From positions 1 through 39,193 of the forward strand of contig JAQERH010000013.1 of the NCBI GenBank assembly GCA_027698105.1: a stretch of 39,193 nt of DNA, written 5' to 3'. Below, piece by piece: positions 15,735 through 24,826 of the stretch. Origin of the DNA: Lachnospiraceae bacterium AM93-12TA. Lineage in GTDB: Bacteria; Bacillota; Clostridia; Lachnospirales; Lachnospiraceae. The notes below the pieces were generated by a model. The model did not search any database. It saw nothing but the letters and a program-made list of their open reading frames with translations, and was not told where the DNA came from. Position 1 is the stretch's first letter; each line of letters opens with the position of its first letter. A program made the position numbers and the translations under genes.

Positions 15735-16754
15735 ATGAAAGAGCAGTTAGAGAAGATCAAGGCTGAGGCCCTTGCAAAGATCGAAGCTTCCGACGCACTG
15801 GAAAAGTTAAATGATATCCGCGTCGCATACCTTGGAAAAAAGGGTGAGCTGACCAGCGTTTTAAAGAGTATGAAGGACGTGGCTCCGGAGGATCGCCCGA
15901 AGGTAGGCCAGATGGTAAATGATGCCAGAGCTTTAATCGAGGCCAAGTTAGAGGAGACCAAGAACAAACTGGCTCGTCTGGCCCGCGAGGAGCAGATGAA
16001 GAGAGAGGTGATTGACGTAACTCTTCCTGCTAAGAAGAACCATGTAGGCCACAGCCATCCAAACACCATCGCTTTAGAGGAAGTAGAGAGAATCTTCATC
16101 GGAATGGGCTACGAGGTAGTGGAAGGTCCTGAGGTGGAGTATGATAAGTACAACTTTGAGAAATTAAACATTCCGAAAGGACATCCAGCCAGAGACGAGC
16201 AGGATACCTTCTACATCAATGATTCTGTTGTCCTCAGAAGCCAGACTTCCCCGGTTCAGGTTCGTACCATGGAGACAAGAAAGCCTCCGATCCGTATTAT
16301 TGCTCCGGGCCGTGTATTCCGTTCTGATGAGGTGGACGCAACTCATTCTCCGTCCTTCCACCAGATTGAGGGACTTGTGATTGATAAGAATATTACATTT
16401 GCCGATCTGAAGGGAACCCTGGCTGAGTTCGCCAGAGAGCTGTTTGGCGAGGAGACAAAGGTAAAATTCCGTCCGCACCATTTCCCGTTCACAGAGCCGT
16501 CTGCTGAGGTAGATGTAAGCTGCTTCAAGTGTGGAGGAAAGGGCTGCCGCTTCTGCAAGGGATCCGGATGGATTGAGATTTTAGGCTGCGGTATGGTACA
16601 TCCTCACGTACTGGAGATGTGCAACATTGATCCGGAGGAATACTCAGGTTTTGCATTCGGTGTGGGCCTTGAGAGAATTGCCCTCTTAAAGTATGAGATT
16701 GACGATATGAGACTGCTGTATGAAAACGACGTGCGCTTTTTAAAGCAGTTCTAA
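15735..16754 (+). CDS. pheS: phenylalanine-tRNA ligase alpha subunit
   Basis: Catalytic subunit of the (alpha-beta)2 enzyme that attaches phenylalanine to tRNA-Phe in the cytosol. The N-terminal coiled coil (residues ~1-90) binds tRNA. The class II core shows [14 protein letters not shown], motif 2 around [21 protein letters not shown] and motif 3 [17 protein letters not shown] cysteine-rich insert [17 protein letters not shown], common in clostridial PheS, may bind zinc. The start ATG 15735 has an AAAAAGGAGA site and gives 339 residues, the standard length; the upstream extension of the frame lies in the T-box and is rejected. It is co-transcribed with pheT 73 bases downstream. Confidence 0.96.
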   Translation: MKEQLEKIKAEALAKIEASDALEKLNDIRVAYLGKKGELTSVLKSMKDVAPEDRPKVGQMVNDARALIEAKLEETKNKLARLAREEQMKREVIDVTLPAKKNHVGHSHPNTIALEEVERIFIGMGYEVVEGPEVEYDKYNFEKLNIPKGHPARDEQDTFYINDSVVLRSQTSPVQVRTMETRKPPIRIIAPGRVFRSDEVDATHSPSFHQIEGLVIDKNITFADLKGTLAEFARELFGEETKVKFRPHHFPFTEPSAEVDVSCFKCGGKGCRFCKGSGWIEILGCGMVHPHVLEMCNIDPEEYSGFAFGVGLERIALLKYEIDDMRLLYENDVRFLKQF

Positions 16755-16827
16755 GAGTTTTCAAACCAGACAGGAATAACAGATAAAGGTTTCACAGAGA
16801 ACCGATTAGATTGCAAGGAGAATTGAG

Positions 16828-19275
16828 ATGAACACAGCATTATCATGGATAAAAGCATATGTTCCGGATCTGGATGTCACAGCCCAGGAATACACTGACG
16901 CTATGACTCTGACAGGAACAAAGGTAGAGGGCTATGAGCACCTGGACAAAAATCTGGAGAAGATCGTGGTGGGACAGATTTTAAAGATTGACCGCCATCC
17001 GGACGCAGACAAGCTGGTGATCTGCCAGGTAGATCTGGGTGGTGAGGTAACTCAGATCGTGACAGGAGCGCCTAACGTAGAGGTAGGACAGAAGGTTCCG
17101 GTGGTTCTGGACGGCGGAAAGGTAGCCGGAGACCATGACGGCGGACGTCCTGAGGACGGAGTGTCCATTAAAAAAGGCAAGCTGCGCGGCATCGAGTCCA
17201 ACGGCATGATGTGTTCCGTAGAGGAACTTGGTTCCAGCCGTGAGATGTACCCGGATGCGCCGGAGCTTGGAATTTACGTATTCCCGGACGATGTTCAGGT
17301 GGGAAGCGACGCAGTGGAAGTGCTGGGCCTCAGAGATGTCGTATTCGAGTATGAGATTACTTCCAACCGTGTAGACTGCTACAGCGTAATCGGAATTGCC
17401 AGAGAGGCAGCTGCTACTTTTGGAAAGAAGTTCTGCGCCCCTGAGATCAAGGCTACAGGAAACAGTGAGGACATTCACGACTACCTGAAGGTGAGCGTAG
17501 AGGATACGAAGCTGTGCCCGCGCTACTGTGCAAGAATGGTGAAGAATATTAAGCTGGCTCCGTCTCCAGACTGGATGCGCCGCCGCCTGGCTGCCAGCGG
17601 TATCCGCCCTATTAACAACATTGTAGATATTACAAACTATGTAATGGAAGAGTACGGACAGCCGATGCACGCCTACGATTATGATCAGATTGCAGGAAAA
17701 GAGATCGTGGTAAAATGTGCTCAGGACGGAGATGTGTTCCAGACTCTGGACGGTCAGGAGAGACAGCTGGACAGCCAGATCCTTATGATCAACGACGGCG
17801 AGAAGGCAGTGGGAATCGCTGGAATCATGGGAGGCGAGAACTCCAAGATTACAGACGATGTAAAGACTATGGTATTCGAGGCTGCCTGCTTTGATGGAAC
17901 CAATATCCGCCTCTCCGCCAAGAGAGTGGGATTGAGAACAGACGCTTCCGGAAAGTTCGAGAAGGGACTGGATCCAAACACAGCAGAGCTGGCTATTAAC
18001 CGCGCCTGCCAGCTGATTGAAGAACTGGGAGCCGGAGAGGTTGTAGGAGGCATGCTGGACGTATATCCGGTAAAGAAAGAAGGAAACCGCGTTGCCTTCG
18101 AGTCGGAGAGAATCAACCGCCTTCTGGGAACTGATATTTCCAAAGAAGACATGATTTCCTACTTAAAGAGCGTAGAGCTGGAATACGATGAGAAGACAAA
18201 TGAGATCGTAGTTCCAAGCTGGCGTCAGGACGTTCACAGAATGGCAGACGTGGCTGAAGAGGTTGCCCGTTTCTACGGCTACGATGTGATTCCGACCGCT
18301 CTGCCTACAGGCGAGGCTACTGCAGGAAAGCTGTCCTTTAAGCTGAGAGTGGAGGAGATTGCCAGAAGAATTGCAGAGTTCTGCGGATTCTCTCAGAGCA
18401 TGACCTACTCCTTCGAGAGCCCGAAGATATTTGATAAGCTTCTGATTCCGGAGGATTCTGTACTTCGCAGAGTAGTTTCTATCTCCAATCCTCTGGGAGA
18501 GGATTTCAGCGTTATGAGAACCACTCCGTTAAACGGAATGTTAAATTCTCTCTCCACAAACTATAACCGCAGAAATAAGGATGTAAAACTCTACGAACTG
18601 GCTACGATTTACCTTCCAGTCAGCGAGGAGGAGAACGCAAAGCACCTGGAGGAGACAGGACTTCCGGCTCTTCCGGACGAGCGTCAGCAGTTCACTCTGG
18701 GAATGTACGGAAACGGCGATTTCTTCACCATGAAGGGCGTAGTGGAAGAGTTCTTAGAGAAAGTGGGAATGAAGAAAAAGCCTCATTACAATCCTGAGGC
18801 AGGAAAGAGCTTCCTCCATCCAGGACGTCAGGCTCTCATTTCCTACAATAGTACAGTGATTGGATACATGGGCGAGGTTCATCCGGACGTAGCGGACAAC
18901 TACAAGCTGGGTGAGAAGACCTATGTGGCAGTTCTCGATATGCCGGAGATCACTGCAAACGCTACCTTTGACCACAAATATGAGGGAATCGCTAAGTATC
19001 CTTCTGTGACGAGAGACCTGAGTATGGTAATGAAGAAAGAGATTCTGGCAGGACAGATCGAGGATATCATTGAGCAGAGAGGCGGTAAGATTCTGGAAAG
19101 CTACCAGCTCTTTGACGTTTACGAGGGAAGCCAGATCACAGCAGGCTACAAATCCGTAGCTTACTCCATCACCTTCCGTTCCAAGGATCACACACTGGAG
19201 GAGAAGGAAGTAACCTCCGCCATGAACAAGATTCTGAACGGTCTTCAGGGACTTGGAATCGAGCTGAGAAGCTAA
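16828..19275 (+). CDS. pheT: phenylalanine-tRNA ligase beta subunit
   Basis: Non-catalytic beta subunit that binds tRNA-Phe and edits misacylated Tyr-tRNA-Phe. Domains in order over 815 residues: the EMAP-like tRNA-binding domain (~40-150, GQILKIDRHPDADKLVICQVDLG), the B3/B4 editing domain (~205-380, SGIRPINNIVDITNYVMEEYGQPMHAYD-type region), B5 (~405-475), the class II-like core (~485-680) and the C-terminal ferredoxin-like anticodon-binding domain (~720-813, KYPSVTRDLS start). Start ATG 16828 has an AAGGAGAATTGAG site. Codon use is strongly biased, as for a highly expressed gene. Confidence 0.96.
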   Translation: MNTALSWIKAYVPDLDVTAQEYTDAMTLTGTKVEGYEHLDKNLEKIVVGQILKIDRHPDADKLVICQVDLGGEVTQIVTGAPNVEVGQKVPVVLDGGKVAGDHDGGRPEDGVSIKKGKLRGIESNGMMCSVEELGSSREMYPDAPELGIYVFPDDVQVGSDAVEVLGLRDVVFEYEITSNRVDCYSVIGIAREAAATFGKKFCAPEIKATGNSEDIHDYLKVSVEDTKLCPRYCARMVKNIKLAPSPDWMRRRLAASGIRPINNIVDITNYVMEEYGQPMHAYDYDQIAGKEIVVKCAQDGDVFQTLDGQERQLDSQILMINDGEKAVGIAGIMGGENSKITDDVKTMVFEAACFDGTNIRLSAKRVGLRTDASGKFEKGLDPNTAELAINRACQLIEELGAGEVVGGMLDVYPVKKEGNRVAFESERINRLLGTDISKEDMISYLKSVELEYDEKTNEIVVPSWRQDVHRMADVAEEVARFYGYDVIPTALPTGEATAGKLSFKLRVEEIARRIAEFCGFSQSMTYSFESPKIFDKLLIPEDSVLRRVVSISNPLGEDFSVMRTTPLNGMLNSLSTNYNRRNKDVKLYELATIYLPVSEEENAKHLEETGLPALPDERQQFTLGMYGNGDFFTMKGVVEEFLEKVGMKKKPHYNPEAGKSFLHPGRQALISYNSTVIGYMGEVHPDVADNYKLGEKTYVAVLDMPEITANATFDHKYEGIAKYPSVTRDLSMVMKKEILAGQIEDIIEQRGGKILESYQLFDVYEGSQITAGYKSVAYSITFRSKDHTLEEKEVTSAMNKILNGLQGLGIELRS

Positions 19276-19326
19276 AAATTCCTGATGAAGGGATAAAAAG
19301 AAACAGAATAAATGTAAGATAACACG

Positions 19327-19378
19327 GCGTCTCTGCCAGTCTGAGGGGAACTCCTTCCGGCTGGCGGAGACGCTTTTT
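19327..19378 (+). terminator. Rho-independent terminator of pheST
   Basis: GCGTCTCTGCCAG (19327-19339) pairs with CTGGCGGAGACGC (19361-19373), 13 bp with one G-U, followed by five T residues. Confidence 0.88.
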
Positions 19379-19426
19379 GTGTAATAAGCAAGACGGCGGG
19401 TTAAGGTCGCTAAAAGCGGCGGTTTG

Positions 19427-19435
19427 TGCTATACT
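19427..19435 (+). promoter_or_regulatory. extended -10 promoter before the hsdM remnant
   Basis: TG-C-TATACT (19427-19435) is an extended -10 element about 125 bases before the hsdM reading frame. No good -35 is seen, which is acceptable for this promoter class. Confidence 0.4.
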
Positions 19436-19562
19436 ACACTTAGCGTCAGAATGCACAGACATTACTGGAAAATGAAAAAAACAGAAACAATCGGCAAAGG
19501 CCGTTATCAAGGTATGTGTGGAAAGCATGTATGAAAAGTATGTATGAAAAGCGGAGGAAGAC

Positions 19563-20640
19563 ATGATTACAGGTGAGTTAAAAAACAAAATTGACAGTTT
19601 GTGGGACATTTTCGCTTCAGGCGGTCTGGTAAATCCCCTTGAAGTAATTGAACAGATTACCTATCTGATGTTTATTCATGATATGGATGATTCCGATAAT
19701 ACCAGGGCACGAGAAAGTGCCATGCTGGGACTTCCCTATCAGAGCATTTTTTCTGATGAAGTAAAAATAGGAGAACGGACTATAGCCGGATCACAGCTTA
19801 AATGGTCTGTTTTCCACAATTTTCCGGCTGACAGATGTATTCTGTGATGCAGGAATGGGTATTTCCATTTATCAAGACACTGCACAGCGACAAGAACAGC
19901 GCCTATTCTAAATATATGGATGACGCAATTTTTAAGCTGCCGACTCCCCTTGTTTTATCAAAGGTCGTTGATTCATTAGACGAAATATACAGAATCATGA
20001 ATGAAATTCAGACTGCGGACGTGCGGGGAGACGTGTATGAGTACCTTTTGTCAAAGATTGCCCAGTCCGGACGAAACGGCCAGTTCAGGACTCCAAGGCA
20101 CATTATCCGAATGATGGTGGAGCTGATGGATCCTTCCAGCGACGAGGTGATCTGCGATCCGGCCTGCGGAACATCGGGATTTTTAGTGGCAGCAGGAGAA
20201 TACCTGAAGGAAAAGAAGAAAGAAGAAATTTTTTTCAATAAGCAGAAAAAAGATCACTATATGAATCACATGTTCCATGGATATGACATGGACAGAACCA
20301 TGCTTCGTATTGGAGCAATGAACATGATGACTCATGGAATTGACAATCCATTTATTGAATATCGGGACAGCCTGTCGGATCAGAATTCAGATAAAGAGAA
20401 ATATTCGCTGGTGCTGGCCAATCCGCCTTTTAAGGGCAGCCTGGACGCAGAGTCCGTGTCGGGAGACTTGCTGAAGGTCTGCAAGACCAAGAAAACAGAG
20501 TTATTATTCCTGGCCTTATTCCTCCGCATTTTAAAGACAGACGGAAGATGCGCCTGCATCGTTCCGGACGGCGTACTGTTTGGTTCCTCCAAGGCACATA
20601 AAGATATTCGAAAGGAAATAGTGGAAAATCAAAAGCTGCG
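19563..20640 (+). pseudogene. hsdM: type I restriction-modification methylase HsdM, frameshifted and 3'-truncated
   Basis: HsdM is the adenine-N6 methylase subunit of type I restriction systems. The first 94-residue frame (ITGELKNKIDSLWDIFASGG start) ends at a stop after FPADRC. The next frame continues the protein from MYSVMQEWVF, which fits loss of one A near 19834 (family proteins read DRMYSVMQ). The second part contains the SAM motif DPACGTSGFL and the catalytic NPPF (LANPPFKGSL). Homology stops at VENQK near 20635, where the frame runs into the tail of hsdS. Typical HsdM has ~500 residues and only ~360 remain, split in two. No functional methylase is expected. A GGAGGAAG site precedes ATG 19563. 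Confidence 0.82.
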
Positions 20641-20706
20641 GTTCAAAAGACCTTGGATCAGGCACAGTTATTGTTTGACAGTTTGATGCAGGAGTATTTT
20701 GGATAA
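20635..20706 (+). pseudogene. hsdS: HsdS C-terminal remnant
   Basis: In the +1 frame relative to hsdM, 23 codons (AAVQKTLDQAQLLFD then SLMQEYFG) and a stop match the end of clostridial HsdS specificity subunits, whose final helix commonly ends LFDSLMQxYFG. The rest of hsdS and the 3' part of hsdM are gone, so one deletion appears to have joined the two genes at GAAAATCAAAAG near 20626-20637. The short match makes this a moderate call. Confidence 0.6.
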
Positions 20707-20719
20707 AAGAAAGGAAACT

Positions 20720-21013
20720 ATGGGAGAAACAGGAATTAAACCAATAGTAATAGAAGAAATATGTGCTCTTGCTAAAAAATATAATGTGAAAAAAGTGATT
20801 TTGTTCGGATCAAGAGCACGGGGGGATTTCAAAGAGAAAAGTGATATCGATCTAGCGGTGCAGGGTGGTGATTTTATTCGTTTTATGCTGGATGTAAATG
20901 AGGAAACGAGCACTCTCTTGATGTTTGATATTATTAATCTGGATGAAGAGATACAGAAGGAATTAAGAGAATCCATAGAAAAAGAGGGGAAAATAATATA
21001 TGAAGAAATTTGA
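20720..21013 (+). CDS. minimal nucleotidyltransferase (MntA-like antitoxin)
   Basis: A 97-residue polymerase-beta-fold nucleotidyltransferase. Seen: ILFGSRARGDFKEKSDIDLAV, with the GSRARG signature and the SDIDL metal-binding aspartates. In MntA/HepT type VII toxin-antitoxin pairs such proteins add AMP to the HEPN toxin and silence it. The start ATG 20720 has an AAAGGAAA site; an upstream TTG in the hsdS remnant is rejected. It overlaps the HEPN gene by 14 bases, the classic pair layout. The pair is AT-rich compared with hsdM, as if inserted separately. Confidence 0.8.
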   Translation: MGETGIKPIVIEEICALAKKYNVKKVILFGSRARGDFKEKSDIDLAVQGGDFIRFMLDVNEETSTLLMFDIINLDEEIQKELRESIEKEGKIIYEEI

Positions 21014-21407
21014 GCATTTTAAATCAAATTTGAAAGTGCTTATTACAGCAGAAAATGAAGACTTATCCAATGAGTTTATTATAGGGGGAATTATTGATAA
21101 ATTTTTTGTACAATTTGAGCTGGGGTGGAAAGTATTAAAGGAATTATTAAGTTATGAAGGGCAATCTATCTCTGCAACAGGTTCTCCTAAAATGATTTTA
21201 AAAACATCTTATACGATTTTTGATTTTATTGATGAGAATATTTGGCTGGGAATGTTAAAAAATAGAAATGATTTAACACACATTTATGATGCATTGGCCG
21301 CCAAGCGATTAGTTGAAGTTATTTTAAAAGACTATATTCCTGCTTTTATAAAGATGCAGACAGGAATTGAAGAGTATTACGGTATTGAGTTAGAAAATAT
21401 AAAATAA
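21000..21407 (+). CDS. HEPN-type nucleotidyltransferase partner (HI0074/HepT-like)
   Basis: A 135-residue all-helical protein of the HI0074 nucleotidyltransferase substrate-binding family, related to HEPN RNases. The HEPN active-site pattern R-x(4)-H is present as RNDLTH, followed by Y in IYD, a modification-site-like position in HepT toxins. The FVQFELGWKVLKELL helix is typical of this family. It is translationally coupled to the nucleotidyltransferase through a 14-base overlap. It may be a toxin or RNA cleaver, or, as in the HI0073/HI0074 pair, a protein whose function is not proven. Confidence 0.75.
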   Translation: MKKFEHFKSNLKVLITAENEDLSNEFIIGGIIDKFFVQFELGWKVLKELLSYEGQSISATGSPKMILKTSYTIFDFIDENIWLGMLKNRNDLTHIYDALAAKRLVEVILKDYIPAFIKMQTGIEEYYGIELENIK

Positions 21408-21409
21408 AG

Positions 21410-21493
21410 AATATAGCAGATGAACAAATTGATTTTTGTACAAAAGAAGCGTTAAAATGTCTCGAATACAGAGGATTTGAGGAGGTTTTGTAA
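21410..21493 (+). pseudogene. 3' remnant of a DUF3990-like gene
   Basis: Directly behind the HEPN gene an open stretch reads NIADEQIDFCTKEALKCLEY and ends RGFEEVL before a TAA that overlaps the next ATG (TAATG at 21491-21495). This resembles, from memory, the C-terminal end of DUF3990 proteins (QISFxTxKAL pattern). The 5' part is missing, so it is a truncated gene fused to the HEPN insertion. The call rests on a short match. Confidence 0.35.
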
Positions 21494-21953
21494 TGGAGAA
21501 CAGGGGGCGTGAATCGGCCAAAGATAATGATTTGTTTTTCACATGCAGTCTGATTGACTAGATAGCGCGAAAAACAAAAAATACAAGAGAGAAGTTGTCA
21601 ATATACTTGGAAAAAAGCAGCTTGAAAAGATTTACGATTTAGCGGATGTTTACCATAGCGATAACATAGATCGTGTCAGTGAGGACTTTATTACAGAGGC
21701 AGGACTTAAAACGGGGAATTTCGATAATGTGTCCGCCTGCCAATATGCAATTCCAACTCATTGGGATATTGGTAAGGTATATAAGAGGCTGATTAAGTCT
21801 GTGGCGGAATACGAAAAAATAGGTGTGATTGATGCACTGTTAAAGGTTTATAACTCGTTTATCAGCAGTAAAATAGATGACTACAACAGCAGTATGTACT
21901 ATGAAAATCCATCTTATTTGCTGGAATGTTATTTGGAAAATAAAGTGATTTAA
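21493..21953 (+). pseudogene. conserved hypothetical gene with nonsense and frameshift mutations
   Basis: It starts at ATG 21493 behind a GAGGAGG site and reads NDLFFTCSLID, then hits TAG at 21559-21561. The frame would continue IARKTKN. A shift in the A-rich run near 21572-21590 is then needed to reach the frame encoding VVNILGKKQLEKIYDLADVY and onward through ISSKIDDYNSS to the stop at 21953. I recall similar Lachnospiraceae proteins of unknown function beside DUF3990/DUF3791 genes, but cannot name the family. The second half (74 residues from 21729) is not a gene of its own. It is inactive as it stands. Confidence 0.55.
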
Positions 21954-21962
21954 TGATTTTGG

Positions 21963-24746
21963 GTGCAGGATGTTGGTATTGTAAGGAGAAAATATCTTGT
22001 AGATTATCAGAAAATTAATAACTGCAGCAAAGTTACAGTAGATAATATCCGGAGAAATATTTCCAGCTTTTTCTCCTGGCTGGAGGAAGAAGATTACATA
22101 TTGAAAAGCCCTATGAGGCGTATTCATAAAATTAAAACAAAGCAGCAGGTAAAAGAAATTATTTCGGATGAGGCAATAGAACTGCTTCGAGATCATTGTG
22201 AGTGTGCCAGGGATTTAGCTATGATTGATTTATTGTATTCTACGGGAATACGTGTAGGCGAGCTGGTAAATTTGAATATTTCTGATGTGGATTTTGAGGA
22301 AAGAGAGTGCATTGTTTTTGGAAAAGGAGATAAAGAACGAAAAGTATATTTTGACGCCAAGGCCAAGCTTCACTTGCAGAATTATTTAAGAACGCGAAGC
22401 GATGATAATCCGGCACTTTTTGTATCCCTGGATGCACCTCATGACCGCGCCGGGCGCTATTATCAGGAATCGGCTGTGAAAGCCGTGTGTAACAGTTTTG
22501 ATGAAAAGAACCGCAGGAAAGTCCTGCTTGTGATGGCCACAGGTTCCGGAAAGACGAGAACTGTGATTGCGCTGTGCGACTGCCTGCTGCAGGCCGGCTG
22601 GGTAAAAAATATTCTTTTTCTCGCAGACAGAAATTCCCTTGTCACGCAGGCGAAAAGAAGCTTTGTAAATCTGTTGCCCAGCTTATCGTGTACGAATCTG
22701 GTGGAGGAGAAGGATAATTACAATGCTCATTGTGTGTTCTCCATGTACCAGACCATGATGAACTGCATCGATACAGTCAGCGACAGTGAAGGGAAATTAT
22801 TTACCTGCGGCCATTTTGACCTTGTGATATGTGACGAGGCCCACAGGTCCATCTATAACAAGTACAGGGATATCTTTTCTTATTTTGACGCTCCGCTGGT
22901 AGGTCTTACGGCTACGCCAAAGGATGAAATTGATAAAAATACATATGAAATCTTTGAATTGGAAAACGGCGTTCCTACCTATGGATATGATTTGGCCCAG
23001 GCGGTAAAGGACGGATATCTGGTGGATTATGTTTCTGTGGAATCGAAGCTCAAGTTCATCGAGCATGGAATTGTATATGATGAACTGTCAGACGAAGATA
23101 AGGAAGCCTATGAGGAAACCTTTAGAGGAGAACATGGAGAACTGCCGGAAGCCATCAGCTCGTCAGCCCTTAACACATGGATTTTCAATGAGGATACCAT
23201 AAAACAGGTCTTACACATCCTGATGACAGAGGGAATCAAGATTGACTATGGACAGCAGCTTGGAAAGACGATTATTTTTGCCAAAAACCATGATCACGCG
23301 GAAAAGATTCTGGAGGTTTTCAATCAGGAGTATTCCCATCTTTCCGATTATGCGAAAGTAATCGACAATTACATGACTTATGCCCAGAGCGCCATTGATG
23401 AGTTCTCTGACCCCAAGAAGCTGCCGCAGATTGCCATTTCTGTCGATATGCTGGATACAGGAATTGACGTGCCGGAAGTTTTAAACCTGGTGTTTTTCAA
23501 AAAGGTCATGAGCAAGGCAAAATTCTGGCAGATGATTGGACGAGGCACAAGACTCTGTCCTGGTCTGCTGGACGGGAAAGATAAGCAGAAATTCTATATT
23601 TTTGATTTTTGCGGAAATTTTGAATTTTTCCGAATGAATAAGGGAAAGGCTGCAGCGAACATAATGCCCCTTCAGGGAGCGATTTTTAATCTGAAATTTG
23701 AAATTTCCTATAAGCTTCAGGATATAGAATATCAGGTGGACAGGCTGATTGCATACCGCAAGGCGCTGGTGAAACAGATGAGTGAGAAAGTACAGGAATT
23801 GCCAAGGGATCATTTTGCTGTACTCCAGCATTTAAAATATGTGGAATTGTATTCTTCGGAGTCAAATTATAATGCCCTTACCTATGAGGATACTCTGATT
23901 GCCAGAGAGGAAGTGGCGCCTTTGCTCCTGCCGGACGGAGACGAGGCAAGCGCTGTCCGGTTTGACGCGCTTATGTATGGAATCGAGCTGGCATACTTAG
24001 TGGGAAAGAAGTATTCAAAAGCCAGGACAGATTTACATAAAAAGGTGGCTGGAATTGCAGGCGTGGCTAATATTCCTGAAATTCAGGCTCAGTCAGACCT
24101 GATTGAGAAGATTCTGCACACGGATTATGTTGAAAATGCCGGAATCAATGAATTTGAGGAAATCAGGGAGAAGCTTCGTGATCTGATGAAGTATCTTTCT
24201 AAGGAAGCAGTCAAATATACAACTAATTTTACAGACGAACTGCTTTCCATGGAGTGGAGAGAATCAGAGCTTGAAAATGATGAACTCAAGAATTATAAGG
24301 CCAAGGCAGAGTATTATATCAGACAGCACCAGGATAATACGGCAATTGCCAAATTAAAGACCAATCAGCCTCTGACTCAGGCAGATGTGGAGGCGTTAGA
24401 AGAGGTGCTGTGGCATGAGGTTGGCACAAAGCAGGATTATGAACAGGAATTTGGAACGAAACCGCTGGGTGAATTTGTCAGAGAGATTGTAGGACTGGAT
24501 ATGAACGCAGCCAAGGAGGCATTTTCAGCCTATCTGACGGATGCAAATCTGGACAGCAGGCAGATTTACTTTGTGAATCAGATTATAGAATATATTGTTC
24601 ATAATGGAATGCTGAAAGACTTTTCAGTGCTTCAGGAATCACCCTTTACGGATCGTGGAAGTGTAGTTGAGATATTTACTGATTTGAATGTGTGGATGGG
24701 CATCAGGAAGGTGATAGATACGATCAATGCCAATGCGGCGGCGTAG
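21963..24746 (+). CDS. hsdR: integrase fragment fused in frame to HsdR lacking its N-terminal nuclease domain
   Basis: A 927-residue ORF with two unrelated parts. Residues ~8-161 match a tyrosine recombinase: core-binding helices (VTVDNIRRNISSFFSWLEEED), catalytic R97 in TGIRVGEL and the lysine strand GKGDKERKV, but the H-x-x-R, H/W and tyrosine residues are missing. From ~163 it is an EcoEI-type HsdR motor: YYQESAVKAVC, Walker A ATGSGKT (192-198), DEAH box (CDEAHRS), LTATPKDEID, QMIGRGTRL, then the C-terminal HsdM-contact region. HsdR normally has a ~150-200-residue PD-(D/E)XK nuclease domain before the motor, which is replaced here. The junction is near 22445. The frame opens at GTG 21963 with no good ribosome site. 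It may be an expressed chimera or a dead relic. Integrases commonly sit in type I loci, where they invert hsdS. Confidence 0.8.
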   Translation: MQDVGIVRRKYLVDYQKINNCSKVTVDNIRRNISSFFSWLEEEDYILKSPMRRIHKIKTKQQVKEIISDEAIELLRDHCECARDLAMIDLLYSTGIRVGELVNLNISDVDFEERECIVFGKGDKERKVYFDAKAKLHLQNYLRTRSDDNPALFVSLDAPHDRAGRYYQESAVKAVCNSFDEKNRRKVLLVMATGSGKTRTVIALCDCLLQAGWVKNILFLADRNSLVTQAKRSFVNLLPSLSCTNLVEEKDNYNAHCVFSMYQTMMNCIDTVSDSEGKLFTCGHFDLVICDEAHRSIYNKYRDIFSYFDAPLVGLTATPKDEIDKNTYEIFELENGVPTYGYDLAQAVKDGYLVDYVSVESKLKFIEHGIVYDELSDEDKEAYEETFRGEHGELPEAISSSALNTWIFNEDTIKQVLHILMTEGIKIDYGQQLGKTIIFAKNHDHAEKILEVFNQEYSHLSDYAKVIDNYMTYAQSAIDEFSDPKKLPQIAISVDMLDTGIDVPEVLNLVFFKKVMSKAKFWQMIGRGTRLCPGLLDGKDKQKFYIFDFCGNFEFFRMNKGKAAANIMPLQGAIFNLKFEISYKLQDIEYQVDRLIAYRKALVKQMSEKVQELPRDHFAVLQHLKYVELYSSESNYNALTYEDTLIAREEVAPLLLPDGDEASAVRFDALMYGIELAYLVGKKYSKARTDLHKKVAGIAGVANIPEIQAQSDLIEKILHTDYVENAGINEFEEIREKLRDLMKYLSKEAVKYTTNFTDELLSMEWRESELENDELKNYKAKAEYYIRQHQDNTAIAKLKTNQPLTQADVEALEEVLWHEVGTKQDYEQEFGTKPLGEFVREIVGLDMNAAKEAFSAYLTDANLDSRQIYFVNQIIEYIVHNGMLKDFSVLQESPFTDRGSVVEIFTDLNVWMGIRKVIDTINANAAA

Positions 24747-24791
24747 GAAACAGGAATGGTCCGCAAGAATCATGAAAACGAAACTTCTTTC

Positions 24792-24811
24792 TCCTGCTAT
24801 ACTGGGCAGGA
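24792..24811 (+). promoter_or_regulatory. promoter with inverted repeat flanking the -10
   Basis: TCCTGC (24792-24797) and GCAGGA (24806-24811) are perfect inverted arms around an extended -10 (TG-C-TATACT, hexamer at 24798-24803), 16 bases before the AraC-GNAT start. This suggests operator control, perhaps autoregulation. Confidence 0.5.
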
Positions 24812-24826
24812 AAGGAGAATGATGCA

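Noticed and set aside
16981..17670. 229-residue minus-strand ORF inside pheT
   Set aside because: A by-product of codon bias in pheT; no domain signature.
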